Shown here: piece by piece, positions 11,256-24,839 of the stretch | Layout of the letters: each line of letters starts with the position of its first letter | Position numbering within the stretch: the stretch's first letter is position 1 | Assembly (NCBI GenBank): GCA_965153455.1 | Contig: OZ234497.1 | Coordinates: forward strand, 19,833,872 to 19,897,871 | Direction of reading: 5' to 3' | Length of the DNA stretch: 64,000 nucleotides | From: Sphagnum compactum | Lineage: Eukaryota > Bryophyta > Sphagnopsida > Sphagnales | Made by a program: the position numbers and the translations under genes | Notes under the pieces: generated by a model | Databases searched by the model: none | Seen by the model: the letters and a program-made list of their open reading frames with translations, nothing else | Told to the model about the DNA's origin: nothing

Positions 11256-11986
11256 CTGGTTAAAAGAACTGGCTTCAGAATTGCACTGAAGGTTTTTCCC
11301 CAAGATTAAAACCTAGTAGGATCATAACCCAAGGTTCTCTTCAAAAGCAAGAACACCAGTCGACAACACTAGTATGTGGACACACAATCCTATGTTTTGT
11401 CTTAGGATCATCACCTTCATCATCTTCTTCTTCCTTCAAAGTTTGCTTCCAAATCTCACAATTCACCAATGTACCTGAATGTGGCATCAAATGTGTGTTA
11501 TGAACAGTTTGTTCTATTCAAAGCGAAGAAGAAGAAGAAGAAGAAGAAGAATAAAACTAACAAGGTGTCATTTGCTTTTGGACACTAGTTTTGCATACGA
11601 AGAAGATTGTGTGCTCTAACAACAAAAGTGGACACTATTATTTCACACCCCGTATTCAACTCTCAACCGTGTTTGAAACTTTGAAATTAATTAAGATATC
11701 CCCGGGGGGGGTGATGGGTGGATAACAACATTTTCAATCTGAACCAAAAAAAATGATGATGATGGCTTGTTGTCGGTCATTATTTCAGTATCTTTTTTTA
11801 AATAGCCTGAGTTGCAGAGATATGCTTGCAGCAAGCAAGGAGAGCCTGAGAACAGATTATAATTATATACGATGAGTCTGTCTGGTCTAATATACTCTAC
11901 TACTGCCAGCTCTCAAGTAAAGACAAATTGGGTAAAGAAAAAACAGAGTTAAAAATATCCGTTGTGAGCTTGTATTTATTCATTCA

Positions 11987-12039
<53 letters not shown>

Positions 12040-12265
12040 TGTGTGTGAAAAAATTGTCATTTGATCCTAATGAGTTTGAATTTTTTTTGTCATATGGTCC
12101 TAATGAGTTTCAAAAACATTTGCCATATGATCCTAAAGAGTTATGAGCTCCCACATGCAAAGCAATCAAGTAAAGAGAAAATGCAGATGCAGTCTGCAAC
12201 AGAGCACACAGAGAGCACCTGACAAATGGGTGCTTGAGCACATGGCTCTTTTCAGTGCATGAGCC

Positions 12266-12297
<32 letters not shown>

Positions 12298-12414
12298 TGA
12301 GTGTGTGTTTTTGTGTGCTTTAATGTGTGTTGATCATGTTCATTGCCAGGCTGTTATACGAAAACTGGCAATTGGGAAATTTGAGCAGTTGCAGTAGTGG
12401 CTTGTTGTATTATA
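11256..12414. other. Intergenic with GAA and GA microsatellites
   Basis: No gene seen. The stretch contains (GAA)n at about 11526-11551, (GA)n at about 11989-12032 followed by (TG)n, another GA run at about 12267-12298, and a duplicated 'catatg(g/a)tcctaa(t/a)gagtt' phrase at about 12091-12142. Confidence 0.6.
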
Positions 12415-12745
12415 TTTATCAACGACAACTGATCTTTTATATGTGAGGTAATAAGTAAACCACCGACTGACTGACCAGCTAAACGTTGCATTCGTTGTTA
12501 GCACAAATTCATCCAAATCTTGTCCTAATTTATTAACAACAAGCGGTCTTTTATTTGTGAGGTAATAAGTGAAACATCAACTAAACTTTGCATCCATTGT
12601 CAGCACAAATTCATCTGAATCTTGTTGTAATTTGTTATGAGCAAGTGGTCTTTTATTTGTGAGGTAATAAGTAAAATGTTGACCAACTCAACTTTGCATC
12701 CGTTACTAGCCAAAAAAATCATCCAAATCTTGTCTTAGTTTTATT
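12415..12745. repeat. Diverged tandem repeat, ~112 bp unit, three copies
   Basis: Each copy contains 'gtcttttatttgtgaggtaa' (or a close variant), then 'taagt(a/g)aa', 'actttgcatccgtt', and 'cacaaattcatc.gaatcttgt'. Copies start near 12428, 12543 and 12648. The order of the blocks is conserved, so this is a diverged tandem array. Confidence 0.75.
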
Positions 12746-14040
12746 ATCTACAAGTAAACACTTGCAAACCCTAACAACCCACATGGGTATGCAATTAAAA
12801 TTCAATGTTAATTTGGTGGAATTCTTTCATGAAGCAATATGAGCATCTCCACCAATGATTTTTTCTTTTGACGATTAATAGCCACTTTTCAATGGGCGAA
12901 GGGAGCTAGCGATTTTATAGTGCAATTTTTTTGGAAAATAAAGGTTCAAAATAACCAAATCTGACAACAATGTTTTATTTTCTTTGGCCATCTTGCTCTT
13001 ATTAGGTTTAGGGTTGTAGCCATCTTGATGGCTGATTAGGAATACAAGATAGCCACATCCAATGGTGGATGTTATTCTTCTCACCAACAAGCATTTGAGT
13101 TATGACATCGGTTGCCATCACCAAGACAACTTTTTTTTGTTTTCATCACCTCTTTTTCACCATAGCACAAGCATTCACCAACATAGCATTTCATTTTAAA
13201 AGGTTGCTTACCTGATTCTTGCCTTCTAATCTTTGATTTTTCAATAGTCAGTCTAATCTCTGAGATTTATGAGCAATGGGTGGCATGGCTTCAATGCTTA
13301 CAAGTTACAACTTGCCATTGAAGGTTGTTGTTTTAGCCTTCAATGCTTGTGTTTACGATGTGCATAGTGCAAGAAGTAAAGAATCGAGACCATTAACAAT
13401 TCAAAATTTGGGATTTGGCACTTGCAAATTAAAATGTTAGTGGTCACTTGATGCTCATTGCTTACTCGGTTTTGAAGTAACAAGTTGGACAATAAGATGT
13501 TGTATCATTTATTGTTCAACAACGAAATTTGCAGATTTTGATCTTGAGATGTGGGTTGTGATGGCAAATCACAATTGTTGTCAATTGGTCTAGTTTCGAA
13601 AATTGACATGTTGCATTCATGCAATAACAATGGGCAATGTACGTGCATCATGATTCATCACTGATAAGGTAAGTATTGATTTTCAATTCTTTGGAAAAAA
13701 AAATCCTGAAATTTTCATTGTGCAACCTAGGTCCTATTACAATGTTGCTTACATTATGCAATTATGTTAGACTCCAACGTCCAACGTGCACTATGCACTA
13801 TGTAGTCAAAAAATCTTCTAAGTTTTAGACTATAATTTCAAACTTGTTAATGGTCACCTTAGTCCCTAGAGTTTGGATTCTGATGAACTTGTTGTTCAAT
13901 GCTCATGTTTTGTGTTATTTGATGATGATTATTGATTAGGGATCTAGACTCTAAACTTTGAACTATGTTGTTTTTTCGTAAGCTTGTGTTTCTTTCGCCA
14001 TTTCATTGGTGGTAGACTATCTTGGCAATTCCAAGTTTCC
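12746..14040. other. Intergenic, no gene seen
   Basis: AT-rich sequence without recognisable genes or long repeats. The phrases 'caatgcttg' and 'gtttgcccatgg'-like words recur but form no array. Confidence 0.45.
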
Positions 14041-15900
14041 ATGGCTCATCTTCAACCACCCGCCAATTTTAAATACAAGTTTTTTTAAGGAGCTTCAATC
14101 CCTGAGAATTTTAACCTTGCGTCTTCTTCCTCTAGTAATGTTGTTTCTATCAACCATGTGCCTGTGAAAGTGCCTCATGTTGAAGTGTCTAATAAAAAAA
14201 ACGCCTCAAAAGGAAAGAGTATGATGTTCATTGAACCTTTCAAGATGTTTGGTCTACTAAACTACCGTGGGTTGAATCAATGGCTGGAGGTGATGGTGTT
14301 TTTAACCAAGTGTGTTGCAAAGTGTGCACAACCATTGAAGGCAAGGAAAGAATATTGGCACCCAAGTTGGATTCCTGTATAAACATGTGGGGAGGAAAAA
14401 GGCCAAAGCAAATCACCTTGGGATGGTAGAAGATACAATTTATTACTGTAAGAATTTTGTGCACCAAAAAAATGAAACCTTGTATGTTGCTAGTCTTTAT
14501 AGCAATGTGGTTCATCAATTGGATTTGGGGGAGATTAAGGAGAAGAAAAATAAAAAGGTCTTATTTGTTGTTGTGTTTTATTTGTTGAAGGAAGGGCATC
14601 CCTTGACAAACTATGAATCCTTAAAGATTCGTTCTGCTTTCTCAAAATTAAGAACATGCCTAGGAAGCATTAGTTTGATAACTTAGGCTGGGAGATGGTG
14701 GAAAGTATTCATGATGTGGTATTGGAGCGCACAAAAAAAGTAATAAAAGAATCTCCTTTCCTTGTTCTTTTTGTTGATGAAATCACTACATCTGACACTG
14801 AATCTTGGAATTCTATCCATGGGTATGTTTTTGAAAATTCGCGACAGATACTTGTTTTTATCGAACTTGGAGAAGGTCATTAATGATGTTACCATTGAGA
14901 ACATCTACAATGTGATGCTACAAACTTTATAGATCCAAGGGGGGCTTACAAAAGCTAAGATTGGAAAAAAATTGTTTTCCAAGAGAGGAGATGGTGGGTT
15001 TGTGTTTGCTAGATGTAGAATTGGTGTGTTAGTGCAAATGAAAGAGAAATTGGCTCCTTCTTTGGTGGTAGTGCAATGTTGTGCAGATTGTACAAATTTG
15101 GCCATTCAAACCTTTTCTTCTTTGTCCATAGTGCACCATTTGGAAGATTTGTTGCAATCCCTTCATTCTTATTTTGCCAGAAATCCCAAGAGAGTGCTTG
15201 AGTTGCAAAAGCTTGCAACTCTCTTAAACACCAAAGGTCACAAAATCTTGCAGAATGTTAAAACCCATTAAATTTCCATGTTGTCTCCATGCAAGCAGGT
15301 TGTGGTTAAATACAAGACCTTCATTGTAAAGATGTCAAAGGACCAGATTAAAAATGAAGCTACAAGGTCCAATTTGCAAAAGTTGTTGGATTTGGAACTC
15401 ATTCTTGGGCTCCATTGCATCTTACTACTTCTTGAATTGGTTCACACCTTGATCAAGTACACTCAAGGGAGGGATGTATACATTTATAATTTTGTTGAAG
15501 TAATCAAAATGTGCAAAGTTAAATTATGAGTTCTACATTGATCATGAATGCAAGTTCAAGGATGAAGCTTTTAATGCATTCCATAGCCTCTTAGTTTTAA
15601 AACATGATGGATTGCCTTTGCTTTTCATTAAATCCCCTACCATTGATGATGATTGGCATGCTACAAAGTTCAATGGTCACACTACTTTGGTTCACTCTTA
15701 GGACCAAACAGTTGCGGTTGTTTTACCTCTGAACCCTACCTTGTTGTGGTTTTGTTCAGTTGCAATGCTTGGAACAGTTCATGCATTTTCAAATGAACTA
15801 GTTTGGTGTTTCCCAAATCAAGAGTTGATGAATGCTTTGGGGGTGGTCTATGCACACTATTGGGTTGTTGCAAATTCTAAGGCATCATTTCCTCTGCAAA
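14040..15900 (+). pseudogene. Decayed hAT-like transposase (BED-type zinc finger + RNase H-like fold)
   Basis: Fragments in different frames line up end to end as one transposase-like protein, with frameshifts and stops between them. At about 14280-14395 a frame reads GVFNQVCCKVCTTIEGKERI, whose Cys pair and context fit a degenerate BED zinc finger. At 14695-14883 a frame contains LFVDEITTSDTESWNSIHGY, which fits the first catalytic-acid strand of the family. At 14972-15271 comes MKEKLAPSLVVVQCCADCTNLAIQ followed by a leucine-rich helix region ending KILQNVKTH; an in-frame stop separates it from ISMLSPCKQVVVKYKTFIVKM at 15271-15340. A further piece near 15780-15900 (AFSNELVW, GVVYAHYWVV) fits the C-terminal domain. 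The number of breaks means it is not functional. Confidence 0.7.
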
Positions 15901-17345
15901 CCTAGGTTAATCTTATTTCTCTACCCCTCGGGCATAAAATTGTCAAGTTAAAATGGATATGTAAGAACAAGACTCACTTAAATGATGATATTATAAGACA
16001 TTCTTTGTGGCTAAAGGCTACACCCAACGTTATAACATTGATTATTATCAAACCTATTATCCAATGTTCAAGCACGATTCCATCTAAGCAATTTTTGCTT
16101 AAGCTACTATTGATGACATGAATTGACATTTATATGTATGATGATTTGTAGGAGGAAATTTTCATGGAACAACCAAAAGAATATGTTATACCTAAGACAA
16201 AACAACTTGTCTATCTCCAGGAAATGAAGCCTCAAGTTTGATGATTTCTTAAATAATATAACCTTATAGCGTAAATTATATAAATGATTTTGTGTATATG
16301 ACAACAAACATGTTGAAACTATTATGAAGATTTTTGTTGTTATTATGGAATCACATGCTTTATCCATGAGTAAAAACATAATATGGACATGTTGCACTAT
16401 ATTTGTCAACATTTGACATCAATTACGGATTTGGTGAATACAATGTTGGATTTCCAGTTCAATGTTAAAAAGGTGTTAAGACAATTTTTTTGAACCAAAG
16501 TTGTTATGTAAAAAAAAAAATTCAATTCTTTTGAAATGGAAGATTGCATTTTTTGACAACACCAACTAACCTTCATAGTCACCTTAACTACCACATATGC
16601 GGAATAAATTATGGACGTACCTTATAAAAAGGTTATATAGTCATTTGTGTATTATTGTACATGTTATGATTTTGACCCACCCAAACATTGATTATGCTAC
16701 ATTAGTTGTGTGGAAAAATTTGCTAAGCAACCCACTACAACACATGGATATAATTCGTCAAATGAATCTTTTGCGATTTGTAACGCACAACTAATTATGA
16801 TCTCCTCTATGCTAATAACATGATGGACAATATAATTATGATAGATTATTGTGATTGGACAACTGTGCAAAGGACCAAGATGATTGCAAAACTTGTACAT
16901 GATATGTATTTACAATTGCAAAATCGGTCATTGTTTGTTCCACCTAACATCAAATTTGCAAATTTTCATTGATTGAAGGCATTCATTAAATTACAATGTA
17001 TGTATCCACCAAGGACTTGGCATCTAGTTGTGTTGATTTATTGGAAACATGGGTATTTCATAGACTCTACCAACACCTTTGCATTGTGATAACCAAAATG
17101 CCATTCGATTAGTCAAAAACCTTGAAGTTCATCACAAGATTGATTAGCATATCAAATTGTAGTGCCATTTTCATTCATGAATAATATGTTGCGAATGAGA
17201 TTGATTTGATATACATTGCGGTCTATGAACCAATTGGATGATGTGATTACTAAAATATTTATTATTAATAATACACAACATGGACTCAACACTTCCATTG
17301 CAAGCTCATGGAAATTGTCTCTTAGTGTTTTGTGCCTTAATGGTG
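15900..17345 (+). pseudogene. Decayed Ty1/copia retrotransposon (RT to RNase H)
   Basis: A broken copia polyprotein remnant. Near 15915-15970 a frame reads ISLPLGHKIVKLKWICKNKT, the usual start of the copia reverse transcriptase domain. At about 15990-16080 FVAKGYTQRYNIDYYQTYYP follows. At about 16150-16185 EEIFMEQPKEYV fits the segment before the YVDD region. RNase H pieces appear at about 16660-16790 (THPNIDYATLVVWKNLLSNP) and 17075-17260 (CDNQNAIRLVKNLEVHHKID, then VANEIDLIYI). Frameshifts and stops are frequent. Gag, protease and integrase are not visible upstream, so the element is 5'-truncated or was inserted against the hAT-like remnant. Confidence 0.75.
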
Positions 17346-17347
17346 GA

Positions 17348-17850
17348 TGTTAAAGGTAGAAATTCCTTTCGCCTAACTAGTCATATGGGCCTCCTACTAA
17401 CTAGTTAGTTCTTAATGTTAAGGAAAACTTACCATCTGTTAGTTTAACTACGAGGTGAAGCTAATAGGTTAGATAGCCCATGAGAATGGGTAATTGGTAT
17501 TTGTTGACTAATCAATTAGGGGGTTTTGGTGGAAAGATTAGATAAGGGCTTATGTTCTAAGGAGCAATGTGGGCCTTGTGTGGTCCATGGGGATAAGGGT
17601 GTAGGAGGAGAAGGCTCCTCATTCCTTTCATTCTTAATTCTTGTATGGAATTTGGGAGGAATGTAACAGAAAATGTTGTATGACTTTCAAATGTGTATAA
17701 AGATTGTAGAAGGTGTGTGTATCATGTGGCATTTTGTTGTTTTTTTTCCTTCTTCTTCCTTTTTTACTTTCCCTCTAGTATGATAATAGTTTAATATAAC
17801 TTGATATATAATGTTATAGTTTTTTATCTTAGTTTATTCTACTTAAAACT
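17348..17850 (+). repeat. Putative copia 3' LTR
   Basis: Just after the RNase H remnant the sequence reads 'aatggtgga' then TGTTAAAGGTAGAAATTCC, a plausible polypurine tract plus an LTR start with TG. A TATA-like GTGTATAAAG lies near 17694. The 3' edge is not determined, and no matching 5' LTR was seen upstream in the window. Confidence 0.4.
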
Positions 17851-19380
17851 AGCTTTTTGGGAGTTTGGAATTCTTTGGAAGGTAATTGTTGTTGGATAGT
17901 AGTGCAATTTGCAAGCAGTTTGGTGGAAGGTAACATCATTGTACTATAAGTAGGTAGCAAGGTGGAAGACATTGGATGGTTGGTTTGTTGGATTAGTAGC
18001 TTTCAAAGGGATTCCAATATAGGGTGGGAAGGTACCTACCTTCTTGTTTCTTAAATGGATAGCTAAGGATTTTTTTTAAAATCTTATTTTTTATTGTAAT
18101 TTAAAAAATTTATGTTGGAAGGCATGAATGCCTTCCCCATGGCAATAATTGAATACTACCTTTTCTTTTGTAATTTTTGAATGTTTTACTTAACATCTTT
18201 TTTCCAAGTTTCACTTTTTGGGTTGTCAAGTCCATATTACAATGGAACTTACTTGCCATCTACATTTGTGAATTTTTTCTTTAATGTCCCTCCTTAGAAG
18301 GAGTCATTCCCTATCCTTATTATATGTATTAGCTTATTGTTTGCATAATAAGCCTAGGCACACATTTTATGCATTCATTCTACTCCATGTATAAATGAGT
18401 GGGAGTGTTGTCAATGCATTCATCCATGAGGATGTATCATAAAATTAAAATTGATGTATTAATTAAATATTTCTTAATTGTTAAGTAGACACTTTACAAT
18501 ATGTTATCTTGCATATTTTTTCAATTACAAATTTTTATAATGTTCAATCATGTTTTGTGTCATGATTTTCAATTCCAACAAATCACAAAACCTTTAATTT
18601 TGTGTTATTTGAATTTCAAACTAAAATAACTATTAGTTTTGAGTTAAAAAAAATTTCAAAGACTTTTTGGGTTTCCAAAAAGAATTTGCAAAAAAAACCA
18701 ATTGTTATGGGGTAGGTTCTTTGACTAATTTTTTGATTTTTTAACAACCATGGTTATAGGCCAAATTAATTTCTTTGATGTTTTTTGAAAACTATTGGTC
18801 AAGGATCCATAAACCGTGGCCGTTACCCACCAAAAAATCCAACAAATTGCTTATTTTCACATGTGACTAACCTTTTTGTGGCAAAATTAATAATTTAGCC
18901 CCATCTCTTTTGGTAAAGGAAATCTTTAGGAAAAGTGAAATTTTAATCACCTAAAATTCATCTTGTTGTTTGTTGGAGGTGTTAGCAAGCATTTAAAGTG
19001 GCTTCCCTATTTTCTCATTAATTGTTTTCTCACTCGTTCATCATTTGATTATTTCCCTTCGTGCACTTCAATATTTATGGATTGCTAGGCTTACTTTTAT
19101 TAGTAATTAATACAAGGGTTGCTCTATTTTGGGCATGTGTTGTCCTTTTCATTTTTAGTTGGAAAAAAAAACAATTTCCATTTTTTATGCATCATTGCAC
19201 CATTGGGAATGACCTTAGAACATTTTTTAAAAAACTTTTAAAAAAACATTGCACATGACTAATCAGGGAAGTAAAAGGAGATGTATAAATAACCTTCTTG
19301 TACTCTAGTCATGGAAGTAATAAGTAGTAAATTTCATGCTAAAATGTCATAAAGGATGATATGTATCAATTTCATTTGTC
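17850..19380. other. Intergenic, no gene seen
   Basis: AT-rich sequence with weak GTAG words near 17945-18060. No supportable gene or RNA. Part may belong to the LTR or transposon flank. Confidence 0.45.
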
Positions 19381-19384
19381 ATCT

Positions 19385-19995
19385 ATATGTTAAGATATGT
19401 GTTTGTTTTGTTTTGTGACCACACCTTAACCTTCCCAAACCATTGGGACCTTTGTTGTAGTTTTGGTATCGTTGAAAAGCCAAACCATTGGGACCTTTGT
19501 TGTAGTTTTGGTATCGTTGAAAAGCCCTTGATGAGACAGTGTGCATGTTATCATTTCACAATTTTTGGACCAATAGAGGAAAAGTTGTTGAATTTAAAAT
19601 GATTTTTGTAATTGAAAATTAATTAAAAATTAAAAAATGATCTTCATCATATTGGCTCTTTTGTTTGCCTTTTCACATTCTAAACCTTAACACTTGAATA
19701 AATGAAACTTAAGTTCACACTTGGGTCAATAAAAGGTCCTATTCACACCTGCTTAAAAGTTTCACGAATAACAATTGAGCCATTTCAACCAATCAATGCC
19801 TCTTCAACATATTGGCCTTTTGTTTGCCCTTTCATATCTGGGGGGAAATGCATGAAAAATTACCAATTGATCATCATTTTTGCCATTTTGTATTATCACC
19901 TTTCACATTAGATGAGGGAATGCAATGAAATTTCCCATTGGTCAACCTATTTGCCCTATCAAATACATGACCTTTCACATCACATGAAAAATGCA
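19385..19995 (+). repeat. Dispersed repeat, copy A
   Basis: Includes 'cttaaccttcccaaacca', then 'gagccatttcaaccaatcaat', 'ttttgccattttg' and 'tttcacatcacatgaaaaatgcatgg'. The same phrases occur in the same order on the opposite strand at about 24840-25140. A 44 bp internal tandem duplication (about 19436-19523) is unique to this copy. It is probably a non-autonomous mobile element of unknown class. Confidence 0.6.
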
Positions 19996-22200
19996 TGGAG
20001 TTTTTCCCCAATGGAGTTTCTTGAGAATGTGGAGACTTGAGAGAGTTTCTGAAAAGTTAAGTTTTTAAAGATGATCACACAAGGGCCTATGCTATCTTAA
20101 ATGCAAATGAGATTGTTGCCTGCAAAAGCCCCTTGAATGAGAAAACTTTAATAAGTGAATGATTGAATAGCATTAAAAATTCTATGAGGGATTGAATGGA
20201 GCTTCTACCACCTAGTGTAGTTGTTGGCATTCCTAAATGAGTTCTTTGGGTGGAAAGGACACCAACTTGGCAGAAGCCAGCCTTTTTTGTAGGCTAGGCC
20301 AGCCACTACTTAAGGCCCACTTTAGCCGAGGGTCCAGGGCCCAATTTCATACGAAACAATTTGGATTGATTTGAAGCAAATTGAATCCTTGAGTTGGACT
20401 AGAGTACCTTGGTCCCTAGCCTGATTCTTGGTTCTCCAAATCAAATCAGGAGCTCTCCTTTTAGCACTGTTATTTTTGGTCTGAACCAATTGATTTTCCC
20501 TCCAAAACAGGTGCCATGTAGGTTTAGTCTCAATTTGCCTCTTTTTGGTCTTGGACCCTCGTCTAAAGGCCTTGAGACCAATTTAAAGCTTTCGACCGAT
20601 AAAGAGTGCTTGAATTCATTGGTCCCTGGACCTGGGACCCTTGTCTAAAGTCGCCCTTAGTTCATCAAAAGCAGCAGCAGTAGCTGGGTACCTAGTGTCC
20701 AGCCCACATCTGTATTACAAGAGGTAAGAAGAATGCTCCTTTGAAAGAAGGCTGACTTCTTCTTTACAAAATGCTCGGGCTTTTGTTTGGTTAAATTTGG
20801 CTAAACTTGATTAGTAATATTTACCGGGCTTTTGTTTGGTTAAATTTGGTTAAACTTGATTAGTAATATTTACCGGTGTTAGATGTATGTCATTACAGTT
20901 GGATATGTGAAATTGATTTTTTAATTAAAACATCATAAAATGAAAATTTATTTAATTATTAATTAATTGCCTGTGAAAACAAACTTTAAAAACTCTGACC
21001 GAAACTCTGAAAACCATGGATCCTCAGGCCCGGGTGCCACATACCCGAGCCCATTTGGTGCTGCTCCACCTGGTGTTCGAACCAGTGGTTATTTGCCAAG
21101 GTTATCTACCCCGGATGGGACACCCGGGAAAAAAAACGGCCCGGAGAACTGCTGGGTCTGGTGAGAAAAAGTGATATCCGCTCAACACGTACCCATCTTG
21201 GTAGCTTTGAGCTTTATGATACCCATGATGATACCCTGGCCTGTAATAAGTCAGGTATATACCTCTAACATGATCAGCCCCCCCCCCCTACCAGACTGAT
21301 ATGGGTATGAGGCTGGTATTGTTGTAGGTCATAACCGACTGGCAGGTTCTTAAATACCCATATTGATACCCATACCATATACTTAGATTGTTATATGTAT
21401 ATACATACCAGTACAACACTGATATTTTCCAATTAGCCAGTTTTAGAGCATCTGTGCACCACATGAGTGGGTAGGGTAAAATCAAAAATTTAAAAATACA
21501 AATAAAAATAAATAAATAAATAAATATAATACTCAATTGAAAATTAAATTTTCTGAATTAAAAATGCTTGGTTTTGAAGTTTGAATTTGGAATGGAAAAT
21601 ATATGTGAAGAAGTGGAAAAACCAAGCACAAACAAACAAACAAACAAACTGATGACTTTCATTGAGCCAGGCAATGAATGGGTCAGGGTAAATTTAAGAT
21701 GGAACCAGCAAACACATGATGTTGCAGTAATACAGACCATCAATAATTGAAAGACAACAGGCATGAAAGGAAACTATGCTGCTCATGCCAAAACTGGCAC
21801 AAGATTGTTGTATCATTCATTGCCGCCACCAGATTGTGAAGAGAGAGAGAGAGAGAGAGAGAAAAAAAAAAAAGTTAACAACACAAGAACAACCCATCTG
21901 TATGTTTTACTAGAGTTAAATATTATATGATAAACTCTAGCAAAATATAGAATAAACCCTAAAAAACTCTAGTCAAATATTTAACAAACCCTAAACCCAC
22001 CCTCCTCTCCCAATATGGTTTTATAATTCCCCCCCTTTTATCCTACACTTCTTCTTTTCAAATTTAATACACATTTGGGTTTAGGGTTTATTATATATGG
22101 TAAATTTTATATGATTAAAGTTGGGCAAAGCTAGCACTGAAACTCCATGTTTCCTCATATGGGTTGAGATCACAAACTGTAAATTATAAGAGGCGAGTCT
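19996..22200. other. Intergenic, no gene seen
   Basis: No gene supported. The stretch contains a direct duplication of a 50 bp block (about 20774-20873, 'gggcttttgtttggttaaat'), a C-run at 21282-21290, a cluster of 'gatacccat' words in both orientations at about 21190-21380, and a GA run at about 21841-21862. Short ORFs at 20409-20648 and 20967-21164 are somewhat GC-richer but match no family I know. Telomere-like AAACCCTAAACCC and TTTAGGGTTTA occur near 21980-22095. Confidence 0.5.
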
Positions 22201-22205
22201 AATGC

Positions 22206-22206
<1 letters not shown>

Positions 22207-22247
<41 letters not shown>
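22207..22247. repeat. (CT)n microsatellite
   Basis: An almost pure CT run of about 40 bp, followed by a GA-rich stretch (about 22255-22274). Confidence 0.9.
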
Positions 22248-22249
<2 letters not shown>

Positions 22250-22848
22250 AGTTCAAGAGAAAGAAAGAGAGATGGAGTTCATTGATTTTTTTCTTCCTAC
22301 TTGACAGATTTCTGATTTCAAATGCATCCATCCAAAAAAAAAAATTGGAGAAAAAATAAAAATAAAAATCTCAGCATGGCACACACAGAAGATCAGACTG
22401 ATGAATGTGCATGAATTTTCATTAGTGCTATAAAATGATCAAAATCATCACTTCTGTGTTGGGGAGAGAGTGTGGGCAGGTCCTTGCTCTGGGGTTCATG
22501 TGAAAAAGTTGTAATAGGCTTAGGATGATGGGTTTCTTTAAAAAGTTTTGAAATAAAACTCCTCCTCCTCACAGCAAATGATTTTTTGAACTAATAATAA
22601 TAAAAAATAAAAGTTTAAATTTCACAGAAAATGATTTTTTGAACTTATAATAATAATAAATCAGAGTTTAAGTTTCACAATTTTGTTTTATTTGACCATA
22701 ATTTTGAACTAAATTCACAAATTTAATTATTTATTTGTACATGATTTTACACTAAGTCAAACTTTCACAATTTAATTATTGTTTGTAGACTCAACATCAA
22801 CAATGTGCGGAAGTCAGGTCCTTACACTCATATTAATAGCCTTTCATT

Positions 22849-22915
22849 AGGTAGGTAGGTAGGTACATAGGTACATAGGTACCCTCTCCTGGCAAGGCAT
22901 TGTGAGAGAGAGAGA

Positions 22916-22946
<31 letters not shown>
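22849..22946. repeat. TAGG, GA and CA microsatellites
   Basis: A (TAGG)n run with TACA variants (22849-22881) is followed by (GA)n and then (CA)n (about 22902-22946). Three simple repeats lie within 100 bp. The overlapping ORFs are translations of these repeats. Confidence 0.85.
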
Positions 22947-22949
<3 letters not shown>

Positions 22950-22953
<4 letters not shown>

Positions 22954-24835
22954 GTACTTCTTTGTCATTCTGGCTCAATGATTCTTTTGCAGTTTATTAT
23001 TATTATTTTCAAAAAAAATTTATTATTATCATTTATTGTTTTTTTTTTTTCCTTCTCTTGCTTTTTAATCCTCCACTTCCAACTGTCAAATGCATTGGAA
23101 AACTTGAATCACATCTGTCATTCCCTCTATTTATTGAGTTTCTTAACAATATGTGCAACAAGACAAGGAGTCATTTGTTTTGAGAGAGAGAGAGAGAGAG
23201 AGAGTGAGAATGTGTGTATCTCTTTCTTATGGTAGAATTTTAGTAGAACGAGTAGAATTTTTGTGGTGTAAGGTAAAGCCCTAGGGTGGAAAGCATTTCG
23301 AATATAAGGCGTTGAGGATGAGGCGCACAAAACGAACATCATCCTATTTGCCCTTTTTCATACTATCACTTTCCACATATTAGTCATGTATTTTAGCCTT
23401 GAAGAGGTTTTCATGCTTCCTTAGCACCTTGAAGATGATTGCGCTTGGGTCAATGACACAAGGGTCCACTAGTATTCATGGATATAAGAGCTCTCCACAT
23501 ATGCTCTAGGAAATGTCTTGATTATGAGGAGGTAGGATTGATTGCATACATGTTCTCCTAAATACACAAGATCCTCTTGAATTGTTAGATCTTTTCAATA
23601 CATGGAGAAATGTCGTAACATATTTGGAAAACACGTTATATCTTTAAATATCTTTCCTTGAAAAGAGGAAGGGTGGTATGGTACACAAGGTCCTTCTTAT
23701 TCTTAAAGTGTAGGCATATGAACCTTCCCCCCCTTTTATGTTTTGTGAATATTTGATCTTACCTATGTTTAGGTTCATGATAATTGTTGCCTCATGTTTT
23801 ATTAGTGAAACTTGTGTTGTTGGCCCAAGTGCAATCATTTTCAAGGCTTTAAGGGATATAATTTTTCAAATTTTTTTTTTCAAATCTTTAAAAAACATAA
23901 CTTTCCCAAAAAAACCCATTTGTGAAAAAACTTGGAAAAGTGACACTCTTCTTTGAATTTACAAAATGAAGATAAAAATATAGGATTCCATATATTGGTT
24001 GATGGGTAAAATTTATAATTGAATTAGTTAATTAATAATAATAATTGTAAATAAAGATTATATAATTAATATATAGCATGCATTAATTGATTCCCCATTA
24101 TTACTATTTATAAAAAAAGAGGTAGTAAATTTTTTGAATATTAATTGTTAGCATGTTGAATTAATAGGTCGGCAAATGAACTAGTAATAATAAATAAAAT
24201 AATATTCAAACATGGAGGAACGTGAGGCGAAAGATCCTTTCAAACTGTTGACAATTGAAGCATTTTGAAAAGACTTACACTTTAGATGAGTATTTTGTTT
24301 TGCCACTTCATAATTTTTTCTAATTGGAGGATATGTTAAGTACATATGATATGTTGAAAAAATTATAATTTTATCACTTATTTTACAATGTTCAATTGCA
24401 TTTTCATCTCTTTTCACAACTTCAATTGGATTTATTACATGACATCAGTCTTAGCCATGTCTTTTCATGTCTTTTTTGGATATTCGAAAAATATCCAAAT
24501 ATATTCAAGAATATTATAAAATATTTTGTGAATTTTAACAATATATTATTGAAATAATGATGTAAAATGATGTTGTGATGTTACATGACATGACAAGCGA
24601 TGCAAAAGGCCCCATGTTAGATCATTTTTGACAACCCTAACTTCAAGTACTAAAATTAAAACTTTAAATAAACATAAGTTATCAAAATTTGATGCAAATA
24701 AAAAATTACAATTGAATTTGAGGTGGTGTAAATATGTGCATATTAAAAGAATAAAGTAATAATAAAGTAAGAAAAAAAATTCTTCACATAATATTTCCCA
24801 AAAAATTCTTGTTTGACACATGTAATGTAATTTTA
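22950..24835. other. Intergenic, no gene seen
   Basis: AT-rich sequence with a GA run at about 23180-23204. Short ORFs on both strands are not convincing. Between about 23340 and 23390 there is a faint match to the dispersed repeat listed at 19385 and 24840. Confidence 0.45.
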
Positions 24836-24839
24836 ATGC

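Noticed and set aside
21975-22095. Interstitial telomere
   Set aside because: Only isolated AAACCCTAAACCC and TTTAGGGTTTA words, no array.
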